A stretch of 64,000 nucleotides of DNA from Nocardia albiluteola (GTDB lineage: Bacteria; Actinomycetota; Actinomycetes; Mycobacteriales; Mycobacteriaceae). Shown one piece after another: positions 33,118-40,717 of this stretch. The notes beneath the pieces were generated by a model. The model searched no databases and was not told the origin of the DNA. It saw only the letters and a program-made list of their open reading frames with translations. Position numbers and translations under genes: made by a program. Numbering within the stretch: the first letter of the stretch is position 1; each line of letters begins with the position of its first letter. Where the stretch lies: positions 124,001 through 188,000 of the forward strand of contig NZ_JAHKNI010000010.1 in the NCBI RefSeq assembly GCF_018860155.1. The letters run 5' to 3'.

Positions 33118-34773
33118 ATGAGCGACAAGTCCGAGCCGCTGCTGGAGATCCGCGATCTTCGGGTGTCCTACGGCGGCGCGACGACGGTGGATGTCGCGGA
33201 GCTCACTGTTGCTCCGGGCGAGCGAGTCGCGGTGGTCGGCGCGTCCGGGGCCGGGAAATCGACTCTCGCGCACGCGATCATCGGACTGCTCCCCGGTGCG
33301 GCGCGGGTGACCGGCGGCAGCATCCGGTGGCGCGGTGAGGATCTCGCGCGGGCCGACGAGAAGCGGCTGCGCCGCCTGCGCGGCCGGGAGATCGGGTTGG
33401 TGCCGCAGGACCCGATGACCAACCTGAACCCGGTGTCACGGGTGGGCCGCCAGGTATCTGAAACCCTGGTGGCGCACCGCATGTACGGGGGCCGGGCCGC
33501 GGACCGGCGGGCGATCGAGCTGCTCGGTGAGGCCGGTCTCCCCGAACCCGAGCGGCGGGCGCGCCAGTATCCCCACGAGTTGTCCGGCGGCATGCGCCAG
33601 CGCGTCCTGATCGCGATCGGCCTGGCCTGCCGCCCTGGGCTGCTCATCGCCGACGAGCCCACCTCCGCACTGGATGTGACCGTGCAGCGGCAGATCCTCG
33701 ATCATCTGGAAAGGCTCACCGGGGAACTGGATACCGCACTGCTGCTGGTGACCCACGACCTCGGGCTGGCGGCCGAGCGGGCGGACCGGGTGGTGGTCAT
33801 GTCCGAGGGCAGGATCGTCGAGTCCGGTCCGGCGCGCGAGGTGCTGACCGATCCGCAACAGGAGTACACGCGCCGTCTGGTGTCCGCCGCTCCGGCACTC
33901 GTCGCGCCGCAGGCCAAGGCTCCCGAATCGCATTCCACACCGGTGGTTTCCGAGACCGATGCCACCGAAGCCGAACCCACCGCGGAACTTCCGGTCCTGG
34001 AGGCCTCGCATCTCACCAAGGAGTACCGGATCCGGGGCCGCGGCGGGCTGCTGCGTGCGGTCGACGACGTCTCGTTCACGATCGCCCGCGGCCGCACCAC
34101 CGCGATCGTCGGGGAATCGGGTTCGGGGAAGACCACGACGGCGCGAATCGTGCTGGGCCTGGTAGCCGCGACGTCCGGCACTGTCCGCCTCGATGGCGCC
34201 GAGACGGGCGGGCTGCGCGGGGCACAGTTGTGGGCGGCGCGACGCGCCATGCAGCCGGTATTCCAGGACCCGTACTCGTCGCTGGACCCCATGTGGACCG
34301 TCGAGCGCCTGATCGCGGAACCGTTGCGCGCCTTCGGCGCGGGCGACCGGACAGCGCGCCGCGGACGGGTGAACGAGCTCCTCGATCAGGTCGGCCTCGC
34401 GACCACACTCGCGCAGCGCTACCCGAACGAACTGTCCGGCGGTCAGCGCCAACGCGTGGCCATCGCCCGCGCCCTGGCCGTGAATCCCCGCCTCGTGGTC
34501 TGCGACGAGGCCGTCTCCGCCCTGGATGTCCTGGTCCAGAAGCAGATCCTGACGCTGCTGTCCGATCTGCAGGACCGCCTCGGCGTCAGCTACCTGTTCA
34601 TCTCCCACGACCTGTCCGTCGTGCGCGCCCTGGCCCACGACGTCGTGGTGATGCGCGGCGGCCGCGTGGTCGAACAGGGACCGGCCGGGGAAATCCTCAG
34701 CACGCCTGCCGATTCCTACACGCGCCAGCTCCTGGACTCCATTCCGGGCATCGGCGTCCTGGCCGGGTCCTGA
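33118..34773 (+). CDS. Fused double ATPase of oligopeptide-type ABC transporter (OppD-OppF)
   Basis: This 551-residue protein contains two ABC ATPase domains in one chain, equal to OppD plus OppF. The first has Walker A GASGAGKST (41-49), signature ELSGGMRQR and Walker B LLIADEP. The second has Walker A GESGSGKTTT, signature ELSGGQRQR and a Walker B region with the sequence LVVCDEA. A Pro/Thr/Glu-rich linker joins them near residue 270. It energises the permease pair encoded upstream. It completes a seven-gene operon starting at the NIT-type kinase. Confidence 0.9.
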   Translation: MSDKSEPLLEIRDLRVSYGGATTVDVAELTVAPGERVAVVGASGAGKSTLAHAIIGLLPGAARVTGGSIRWRGEDLARADEKRLRRLRGREIGLVPQDPMTNLNPVSRVGRQVSETLVAHRMYGGRAADRRAIELLGEAGLPEPERRARQYPHELSGGMRQRVLIAIGLACRPGLLIADEPTSALDVTVQRQILDHLERLTGELDTALLLVTHDLGLAAERADRVVVMSEGRIVESGPAREVLTDPQQEYTRRLVSAAPALVAPQAKAPESHSTPVVSETDATEAEPTAELPVLEASHLTKEYRIRGRGGLLRAVDDVSFTIARGRTTAIVGESGSGKTTTARIVLGLVAATSGTVRLDGAETGGLRGAQLWAARRAMQPVFQDPYSSLDPMWTVERLIAEPLRAFGAGDRTARRGRVNELLDQVGLATTLAQRYPNELSGGQRQRVAIARALAVNPRLVVCDEAVSALDVLVQKQILTLLSDLQDRLGVSYLFISHDLSVVRALAHDVVVMRGGRVVEQGPAGEILSTPADSYTRQLLDSIPGIGVLAGS

Positions 34774-34789
34774 GCACTCGGGGCACGAG

Positions 34790-35467
34790 TTACGTTCCGC
34801 CGCCGGTGAGTACGTCGAAAGCATGGCGGCGGTGGGCGGCGAAGAGCTCGGCCGCCACCGTGGCGTCGCGCTCGCGCAGGGCCGCGGCGAGCTCGCGGTG
34901 CTCCGCGGGCATATGTGTGAGGTACGCGTCCTCGGCGGCACCGATCCTGGTCAGCAGGAACAGGTGCACCTGGGATCGAATCGCCTGCCACGCCTGGGCG
35001 AGTCGCCCGTGCCGGGCGGCGGCGTAGACCGCGTCGTGGAAGGCGATATCGCGGCGAACCATGGTGTGCTCGTCGTGCACGCCCGCCATGCGCTCGGCCG
35101 CACGCACGACCACCGCGAGATCGCCGTCGGTGGCGTTCGCGCATACCTGGTGTACCGCAAGCTGTTCCAGCGCACCGCGCAGGCTGTGCAGTTCGGCGAT
35201 GTCCGCGGGGGTCAGGGTGGTCACGGTGGCGCCGCGATGCCATTCGCTACGGACCAGGCCCTCGTGCTCCAGGCGCAGCAGCGCCTCTCGGACCGGACCG
35301 CGGCTCACGCCCAGAGCGGCCGACAGATCGACCTCCCGCAGCTGCGCGCCGGGTGCATACCCGCCGTCGAAGATCGCGTCCCGGAGTCGATCGGCCACCT
35401 CGTCGGCCAGGCCTCGGCGACGCGCCGGAGCAACCGCGCCCCGCGACTCCGCTGTTCCCGGGCTCAT
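34790..35467 (-). CDS. GntR family regulator, FadR/VanR subfamily
   Basis: This 225-residue regulator has an N-terminal GntR winged helix (LADEVADRLRDAIFDGGYAP, VDLSAALGVSRGPVREALLR) and a C-terminal all-helical FCD ligand domain with metal-site residues (RRDIAFHDAVY, HMPAEHRELAAALRERD). It is divergent from a VOC protein gene; a perfect 24-bp palindrome lies between them. GGAAGGAG is placed well before the ATG at 35467. The likely regulon is the VOC and NAD(P)-binding genes plus itself. Confidence 0.88.
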   Translation of the reverse strand: MSPGTAESRGAVAPARRRGLADEVADRLRDAIFDGGYAPGAQLREVDLSAALGVSRGPVREALLRLEHEGLVRSEWHRGATVTTLTPADIAELHSLRGALEQLAVHQVCANATDGDLAVVVRAAERMAGVHDEHTMVRRDIAFHDAVYAAARHGRLAQAWQAIRSQVHLFLLTRIGAAEDAYLTHMPAEHRELAAALRERDATVAAELFAAHRRHAFDVLTGGGT

Positions 35468-35486
35468 GCCGCTCCTTCCCTCATCT

Positions 35487-35510
35487 TGTCCTAATGTTAA
35501 CATTAGGACA
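35487..35510. promoter_or_regulatory. 24-bp perfect palindrome, probable GntR operator
   Basis: The 24 bases read identically on both strands, with half-site TGTCCTAATGTT. It sits 19 bp before the gntR start and 33 bp before the VOC gene start. In the 70%-GC surroundings an AT-rich core with perfect symmetry strongly suggests a dimer binding site. Confidence 0.75.
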
Positions 35511-35543
35511 TCTCGGATGGAGCACAGCAAGGAAGGCACGACA

Positions 35544-35975
35544 ATGACCGTTCTCGACTCCTCGATCCCCCGTTTCCACCTGGCCATGCCGGTCGACGAC
35601 CTGGATGCCGCGCGCCACTTCTACGGTGAGGTGCTCGGATTGACACAGGGGCGCAGCGCGCAGACGTGGGTGGACTGGAATCTGCACGGCCATCAGTTCG
35701 TCACCCACCTCGCGCCCGCCCGGCCGGAGCGGATCGAGAATCCGGTCGACGGGCACGACGTCCCGGTGCCCCATTTCGGGCTCATCCTGACGATCCCGGA
35801 GTTTCACGATCTCGCCGCCCGGATGCACGGCGCGGGTGTGCGATTCGTGATCGAGCCCTATGTGCGGTTCGAGGGGCAGGCCGGGGAGCAGTGGACCATG
35901 TTCCTGCTCGATCCGGCGGGAAATGCGCTGGAGTTCAAGGCTTTCGCGGACGATTCCCAGATTTTCGCATCCTGA
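35544..35975 (+). CDS. VOC (glyoxalase/dioxygenase fold) family protein
   Basis: This 143-residue protein has two beta-alpha-beta-beta-beta modules of the vicinal oxygen chelate superfamily. It begins RFHLAMPVDDLDAARHFYGE and ends DPAGNALEFKAF, where metal ligands usually lie (His12 and the late glutamate). VOC proteins include glyoxalases, dioxygenases and resistance proteins; the substrate is not clear. GGAAGG precedes the ATG. A probable GntR operator controls it, and an NAD(P)-binding protein follows 25 bp downstream. Confidence 0.87.
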   Translation: MTVLDSSIPRFHLAMPVDDLDAARHFYGEVLGLTQGRSAQTWVDWNLHGHQFVTHLAPARPERIENPVDGHDVPVPHFGLILTIPEFHDLAARMHGAGVRFVIEPYVRFEGQAGEQWTMFLLDPAGNALEFKAFADDSQIFAS

Positions 35976-36000
35976 TCGCTACCACCGAAGGAGACATTTC

Positions 36001-36666
36001 ATGCGTGTTGTCATCGCGGGCGGGCACGGCAAGATCGCGCTCATCCTGGAACACCTCCTGGCCGCACGGGGTGATTCCGCGGCCGGGCTCATCCGCAATC
36101 CCGCCCAGGCGGAGGATCTGACGGCCGTCGGCGCGCAAGCGCTGGTGATCGACCTGGAGTCGGCGTCCGCCGAGGCGGTCGCGGAGCAGCTGCGGGGCGC
36201 CGACGCGGTGGTGTTCGCGGCGGGCGCCGGACCGGGCAGCGGCGCGGCTCGCAAGGAGACCGTCGACCGCGACGCGGCAATTCTGCTCGCCGATGCGGCC
36301 CGGGCCGCGGAGGTACGCCGCTACGTGATGATCTCCGCCATGGGTGCGGCCAATCCGCCGTCCCCCGAACAGCCCGGTCAGGACCCGGTCTTCGCCGCGT
36401 ACCTGCGCGCCAAGGCCGCCGCGGACGTTGCGGTGCGCGCCCGCCCCGACCTGGACTGGACGATCGTGCGCCCGGGCGTGCTCACCGACGATCCCGGCAA
36501 CGGCTCGGTCCGCATCGCCGAGTCGACCGGTCGCGGCGCGATCCCCCGCGCCGATGTCGCGGCCGTGCTCCTCGCGGTGCTCGACGCACCCGCAACAATC
36601 GGGCAGACCTTCGAGCTCATTTCCGGCAACACCCCCATCCCGGCGGCGGTCGCGGCCCTGGGCTGA
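36001..36666 (+). CDS. NAD(P)H-binding atypical SDR-type protein
   Basis: This 221-residue protein is an atypical short-chain dehydrogenase of the NmrA/YwnB-like group. It has the nucleotide-binding start MRVVIAGGHGKIALILEHLL (with a GGxGxI pattern), then GADAVVFAAGAGPGS, RRYVMISAMGA and the substrate-region motif DLDWTIVRPG. The classical YxxxK is changed to a YLRAKAAAD segment. AAGGAG lies eight bases before the ATG. It is probably co-transcribed with the VOC gene under GntR control. Confidence 0.88.
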   Translation: MRVVIAGGHGKIALILEHLLAARGDSAAGLIRNPAQAEDLTAVGAQALVIDLESASAEAVAEQLRGADAVVFAAGAGPGSGAARKETVDRDAAILLADAARAAEVRRYVMISAMGAANPPSPEQPGQDPVFAAYLRAKAAADVAVRARPDLDWTIVRPGVLTDDPGNGSVRIAESTGRGAIPRADVAAVLLAVLDAPATIGQTFELISGNTPIPAAVAALG

Positions 36667-36674
36667 TCGTCCGC

Positions 36675-36691
36675 GTCACCGAATGGGTGAC
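36675..36691 (+). promoter_or_regulatory. Inverted repeat upstream of CdaR/PucR-like gene
   Basis: GTCACC-GAATG-GGTGAC is a perfect 6-bp inverted repeat 33 bp before the ATG of the following regulator and just after the SDR-type gene. It may be an autoregulatory site. Confidence 0.4.
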
Positions 36692-36724
36692 CCGAACCCG
36701 TGATTCGCGCCCTACCGTGAATTG

Positions 36725-37960
36725 ATGCTCTGGTCGCCTCTGCCCCAAATGTCGGCCGATTCCACGACGGTGCTCACCGCGCTAGCCCTGGAACTCGACG
36801 CCGATCTACCCGCCGTCGCCGCCCACATCATCCGATCGATCACCGGCCAGGAGGACTCCTACGCGCAGCACGGAGTCGTGCTGGCACAAGACCTTCGGGA
36901 GACGGTGACGGCCAACGTCGGCGGCATGCTGGCCGCGCTGGCCGGTACCCACGTCGCCGCGGACGGCGGCCTGTCGATACCGCATTCGACCGGCCGGCGG
37001 CGCGCGCATCAGGCCGTGCCGCTCGAGGTGGTGCTGCATGCCTACCGGCTCGGCGGACAGACCCTGATGGACCGCATGCTCGCACTGGCGCGCGGACGCC
37101 CGGCCGATCTCGGTGCGTTCCTGGACGTGGCAACCACCGTAATGGAGGTGGTCGATCGCTATTCCGAGGCCGTCGTCGAGGGCTATCGCCAGGCCGAAAT
37201 AGAACTGCAGCAACGTGATTCACGTCGGCAGCAGGCGGTGATGGACGCCCTGCTGGACGACCGCGCGGAGCTGCCGATGGAGTCCGAGGTGGCCCGACTG
37301 CTGGGGTTGCCCACCGGCGGACCCTACGTCGTCGCGGTGTGCCTGCTCGACCTGAGCGCCGCACACGCACTCGGCGGGATGCGGGACGTCTGCTCCGTCT
37401 ACGGCTACGCCGCCGCCTGGCGCACCCGCGGCGATCGCGAGATAGGCATTGTGGCACTGGGACATTCGACGCTGCCCGGCTTCCTCGAGATCCTGCGCAC
37501 CGCGACCAGCGGGCGGGTCGGAGTGTCGGGGACGATCGAGACGCTCGGCGCGGTTTCGCAGGCCTGCCGCTTCGCCGAGACCGCACTGCTCACCTGCCCG
37601 GACGCGCCGCGCGACGTCGCCTGGATCGACGATCGACTGCTCGAGGCGCTGGTGGTGGTCAAGCCCGAGCTTGCCGGCAGGCTGGTCACGCGGACCCTGC
37701 ACGAGGTGCTGAGCCTGCCCGGCCCCGAACGAGAGCTGCTGCTGGACACCCTGACCGCGTGGTACGACGCCGGATGTTCCGCGCGCGCGGCGGGGAGGCG
37801 CCTGTTCTGCCACCGGAACACGATCCTGAATCGCCTGCGGCGCATAGAAACTCTCACCGGTCGCTCGTTCTCCGACCACCGCGATCAGCTCTCGTTCTAC
37901 CTGGCGATCACCGCGCGCCGATTGCTGCCCGATGTACGCCGGGCGGCGCAGCCCGCATGA
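36725..37960 (+). CDS. CdaR/PucR-like transcriptional regulator with RsbRD-like N-terminus
   Basis: This regulator of about 411 residues combines an N-terminal helical domain (residues about 20-165) resembling the RsbT co-antagonist RsbRD domain, a GGDEF-like middle region and a C-terminal PucR-type helix-turn-helix (CSARAAGRRLFCHRNTILNR, then LRRIETLTGRSF). No recognised ligand motif identifies the signal. The ATG at 36725 has a poor ribosome-binding site, and a TTG just before it would also fit. It stands alone, with no obvious target next to it. Confidence 0.82.
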   Translation: MLWSPLPQMSADSTTVLTALALELDADLPAVAAHIIRSITGQEDSYAQHGVVLAQDLRETVTANVGGMLAALAGTHVAADGGLSIPHSTGRRRAHQAVPLEVVLHAYRLGGQTLMDRMLALARGRPADLGAFLDVATTVMEVVDRYSEAVVEGYRQAEIELQQRDSRRQQAVMDALLDDRAELPMESEVARLLGLPTGGPYVVAVCLLDLSAAHALGGMRDVCSVYGYAAAWRTRGDREIGIVALGHSTLPGFLEILRTATSGRVGVSGTIETLGAVSQACRFAETALLTCPDAPRDVAWIDDRLLEALVVVKPELAGRLVTRTLHEVLSLPGPERELLLDTLTAWYDAGCSARAAGRRLFCHRNTILNRLRRIETLTGRSFSDHRDQLSFYLAITARRLLPDVRRAAQPA

Positions 37961-38092
37961 CCGAGATGTGCACGCGCCCAATGAACTCGACGAAACAGTG
38001 GACCGTAAGTGAACAATAGGTGCGGCCTCGTCACGTACCGTTCATGAACCGCATACCTTCCAGTACCAGAAAAACGAAGGGGCACTGAAACA

Positions 38093-38683
38093 ATGGTCGC
38101 CGAGTACAGCAGCAGGCAATGGTCACCGCGACGGGTCGGAACGTCGTCGCGGCGAGGGCATCCCCATGCCGAACCGTCGCACTCGGGATCGGCTTCCATC
38201 ATCGATATCGATTCCGCCGCAACGATATCCGACTACTCCGAACGCTCGTATTCCGAGATACTGCAGGAGATCCGGGTCGCGCAGGGCGTCGGCCAGGCGG
38301 TGGTGGCATTCCAGCTGGGCCTGGGCTTCACCAGTCGCTTCGGAGCGCTCGGCACGGCACAGCGCTCGATGTACGTGATCATGCTGGTGCTCAGCGTCAC
38401 CTCCATCGCTCTACTGGTCGCGCCGATCCTGTACCGCCAGTTGACATTCCGTCATCAGCCGGTCAATCCGACGATCGCCGCGAGCCGTTGCGTGCTGGCC
38501 GGGATGGCGATGCTGATGTGCTCGATCGTGGCCAGCCTGCTGTTCGCGCTGTTCGTGGTGTGCAGCGTCCGGCTCGCGGTGGCCGTCGGGGTCGTGGCCT
38601 TCGCCTGGTTCGTCATCTGCTGGTTCGCCTACCCGATGTGGGCCCGCAGCCGACTCGTGCAGCTCAGCCGCCACCGCCGCTGA
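38093..38683 (+). CDS. DUF6328 family membrane protein
   Basis: This 196-residue protein has a long polar N-terminus (about 60 residues) and then the DUF6328 pattern: SEILQEIRVAQGVGQAVVAF, LGFTSRFGALGTAQRSMYVI and four hydrophobic helices. Members are small integral membrane proteins of unknown function, common in actinobacteria. The N-terminal extension is longer than usual, so the true start may be further in. Its stop directly abuts that of the convergent NarL-type regulator gene. Confidence 0.82.
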   Translation: MVAEYSSRQWSPRRVGTSSRRGHPHAEPSHSGSASIIDIDSAATISDYSERSYSEILQEIRVAQGVGQAVVAFQLGLGFTSRFGALGTAQRSMYVIMLVLSVTSIALLVAPILYRQLTFRHQPVNPTIAASRCVLAGMAMLMCSIVASLLFALFVVCSVRLAVAVGVVAFAWFVICWFAYPMWARSRLVQLSRHRR

Positions 38684-39316
38684 CTACAGGATGCCGAGCT
38701 GGTTGGCGCGTGAGAGGGCCTCGACCCGATTGTGCGCCCCCAGCTTCTCCAGCGCCCGTTGCAGATACGTCTTGACCGTGTTGCGGGTCAGCCCGAGCAC
38801 CGCGGCGATCTCCGGATTGGTCTCGCCCATCGCGACCCGGCGCAGAATCTCGTATTCCCTTCGCGTCAGGCCGTGTTCGCGCAACTTGCGATCCACCAGC
38901 ATCCGGGTGTCGGTACCCAGATCCTCGTGCACGACGCGCTCGCCCGCGACCACCCGCCCGATGGCGTCGACCAGATCGGCGCGGTCTACATCCTTGATCA
39001 GGGCGCCGTGCGCACCGGCGGCAAGGGTGGCGGAGACTGCCGCGTGGTCCGGATACGCGGTGAACAGGATGATCTTGGCCGGGTGGGGCAGCCGCAGGAG
39101 CGCGCGAACCACCTCCGGGGCAAGCATATCCGGCAGCCGCAGGTCCAGCAGCACCACGTCGGGCAGCAATTCCGTTGCGGCTTGGATGGTTTCGCGTCCC
39201 GTGCGGGCGTTTCCCACCACCCGCATCCAGGCGGTCGCCTGGACGGCCAGGGTGACACCGTCCGTCACCACCGGATGGTCGTCGGCGACCAGTATCCGCA
39301 CTTGCTCTTCGTTCAT
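38684..39316 (-). CDS. NarL/LuxR-type response regulator
   Basis: This 210-residue protein has a receiver domain (acidic pocket D12-D13, phospho-accepting D58 in VVLLDLRLPD) and a LuxR-type helix-turn-helix (LTRREYEILRRVAMGETNPE, then RNTVKTYLQRALEKLG). The upstream gene encodes its probable kinase, ending eight bases before the ATG at 39316. An earlier ATG at 39349 would overlap the kinase gene. A pair of 22-bp-spaced repeats upstream of the kinase gene could be its DNA site. Confidence 0.88.
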   Translation of the reverse strand: MNEEQVRILVADDHPVVTDGVTLAVQATAWMRVVGNARTGRETIQAATELLPDVVLLDLRLPDMLAPEVVRALLRLPHPAKIILFTAYPDHAAVSATLAAGAHGALIKDVDRADLVDAIGRVVAGERVVHEDLGTDTRMLVDRKLREHGLTRREYEILRRVAMGETNPEIAAVLGLTRNTVKTYLQRALEKLGAHNRVEALSRANQLGIL

Positions 39317-39324
39317 GCCGTAAT

Positions 39325-40458
39325 TCACCTGCTCGTCGCGAGAACCCATGCCTGCAGCGTGAATCCACCGTCGTCGTTGCGAAGTATGGTGAGATGACCG
39401 CCGATTCGGCCCAGGCGGTCGCCGAGCGATTCCAGCCCCATGCCGTCGTGCTCACCCAGTTCGGCGGGCGGGCCCTGCCCGTCGTCGGAGATCGCGACCG
39501 TGACCCCGCTGCCGGCCGCGAACACACTGATCACCACCGACCGTGCGTGCGCGTGCTTTTCGACATTGAGCAGCGCCTCGCGCGTGGTGTCGGCCAGCGC
39601 CTCGATCGCCGCGGGCGAGAGCACCGGCAGCTCTGTGAGCGTGAGCATCCGCGCGTCGATGCCGGTGCGCCGGGCGAACGCGGTGCAGTGCTCGCGCAGC
39701 GCCACGCCCAGGGCCACCTGTTCCGGGGGCGCGTTCAGCGCCCGCAGCGAACCACGCAGCGCCGCAGTCGCTTCGGCCGCCTGCCGTTCCATATCGGCGA
39801 GCCGCCGCCGGATATCGGGCCCCAGATCCGGCTCGGCCCCCAGCCTGCGGATGCCCGCGCCGAGGGTGAACAGCATCGCGCCCACGCTGTCGTGCAGTTC
39901 GAGGGCCACCCGCCGGCGCTCCTCGTGCATCGCGACCTCGGCCGCGTGGCGCGCCCGCTCGGCCACGACCTGCGCGGTCGCGGTCCGCTGCGCGATCTGT
40001 TCGAGCGCGGCGATGGTGCGATCGCCGAATTCGGTCTCGTATCGGTTGGCGCCGTACAGAACTCCGAGCAGCCGGTCCTGATACATGATCGGGACCGCGA
40101 CCATCGCGCGCACCTGCTCGGCCTGTGCCTGGAGGGTGAACATGCCGCTGATCTCGGGCCGTCCGAGGTAGTCGCCCGCCCAGTGCGGGCGGCGCGTGTA
40201 CAGCACCCGCCCACCCACGCCGACGCCCGAGGGCACGATCAGCCCGTCGATGACGTTGCTGACGCTGTTGACCGGATCGTGCAGCACGATGCGGTCCGGT
40301 CCCTCCGGCTCGCCGGCCCACGCCATGTCGACACCGGCCGCCTCGGGAACCGTGCACACCATGCGGCGCACGGCCATGGCGCGATCCAGCGGCGTCAGCG
40401 CATCGGCATACACCTCATCGAATGTCACGAGCGGCTCGGGCACACGGTCGCCACGCAC
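39325..40458 (-). CDS. GAF-domain sensor histidine kinase (HisKA_3 type)
   Basis: This 377-residue soluble kinase has a GAF domain (residues about 25-165, with VGGRVLYTRRPHWAGDYLG and VRAMVAVPIMYQDRLLGVLY), a HisKA_3 dimerisation domain with the phospho-accepting histidine at about 189 (RRVALELHDSVGAMLFTLG), and a HATPase domain (TREALLNVEKHAHA, DDGQGPP, GMGLESLGDRL). No membrane helix is present, so the signal is cytoplasmic. GGAGG lies eight bases before the GTG at 40458; the GTG three codons earlier overlaps that site. It pairs with the NarL-type regulator downstream. Confidence 0.88.
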   Translation of the reverse strand: MRGDRVPEPLVTFDEVYADALTPLDRAMAVRRMVCTVPEAAGVDMAWAGEPEGPDRIVLHDPVNSVSNVIDGLIVPSGVGVGGRVLYTRRPHWAGDYLGRPEISGMFTLQAQAEQVRAMVAVPIMYQDRLLGVLYGANRYETEFGDRTIAALEQIAQRTATAQVVAERARHAAEVAMHEERRRVALELHDSVGAMLFTLGAGIRRLGAEPDLGPDIRRRLADMERQAAEATAALRGSLRALNAPPEQVALGVALREHCTAFARRTGIDARMLTLTELPVLSPAAIEALADTTREALLNVEKHAHARSVVISVFAAGSGVTVAISDDGQGPPAELGEHDGMGLESLGDRLGRIGGHLTILRNDDGGFTLQAWVLATSR

Positions 40459-40624
40459 TGAACTCACCTCCGACCGCGCGCAAACGGCCCCGAAGGCCGA
40501 AACGTCGAAATACGATTTTCATCCTCCCGCGCCACGATGGCAACCACCATCTCCATCCGGAGACCCCCATCGGTAGCTACTCGACCGTATCCGCGCCCCG
40601 CACACTGAAATCCGCCGCACCGCA

Positions 40625-40662
40625 GCGACAACGCTGTCGCATCGCCGCGACAACGACGTCGC
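40625..40662. promoter_or_regulatory. Two hairpin-like repeats spaced by 22 bp
   Basis: GCGACAACGCTGTCGC (40625-40640) and GCGACAACGACGTCGC (40647-40662) are near-identical, each with inverted symmetry, and their starts lie 22 bp apart, about two helix turns. They are in the divergent gap between the kinase gene and the acyl-CoA ligase gene. A tandem site for the NarL-type regulator is a reasonable guess. Confidence 0.45.
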
Positions 40663-40717
40663 CTCTCCCAGTCCGGTGCGGCACCCCAGCCACCGCGATC
40701 GGATGCGAATGACAGCC

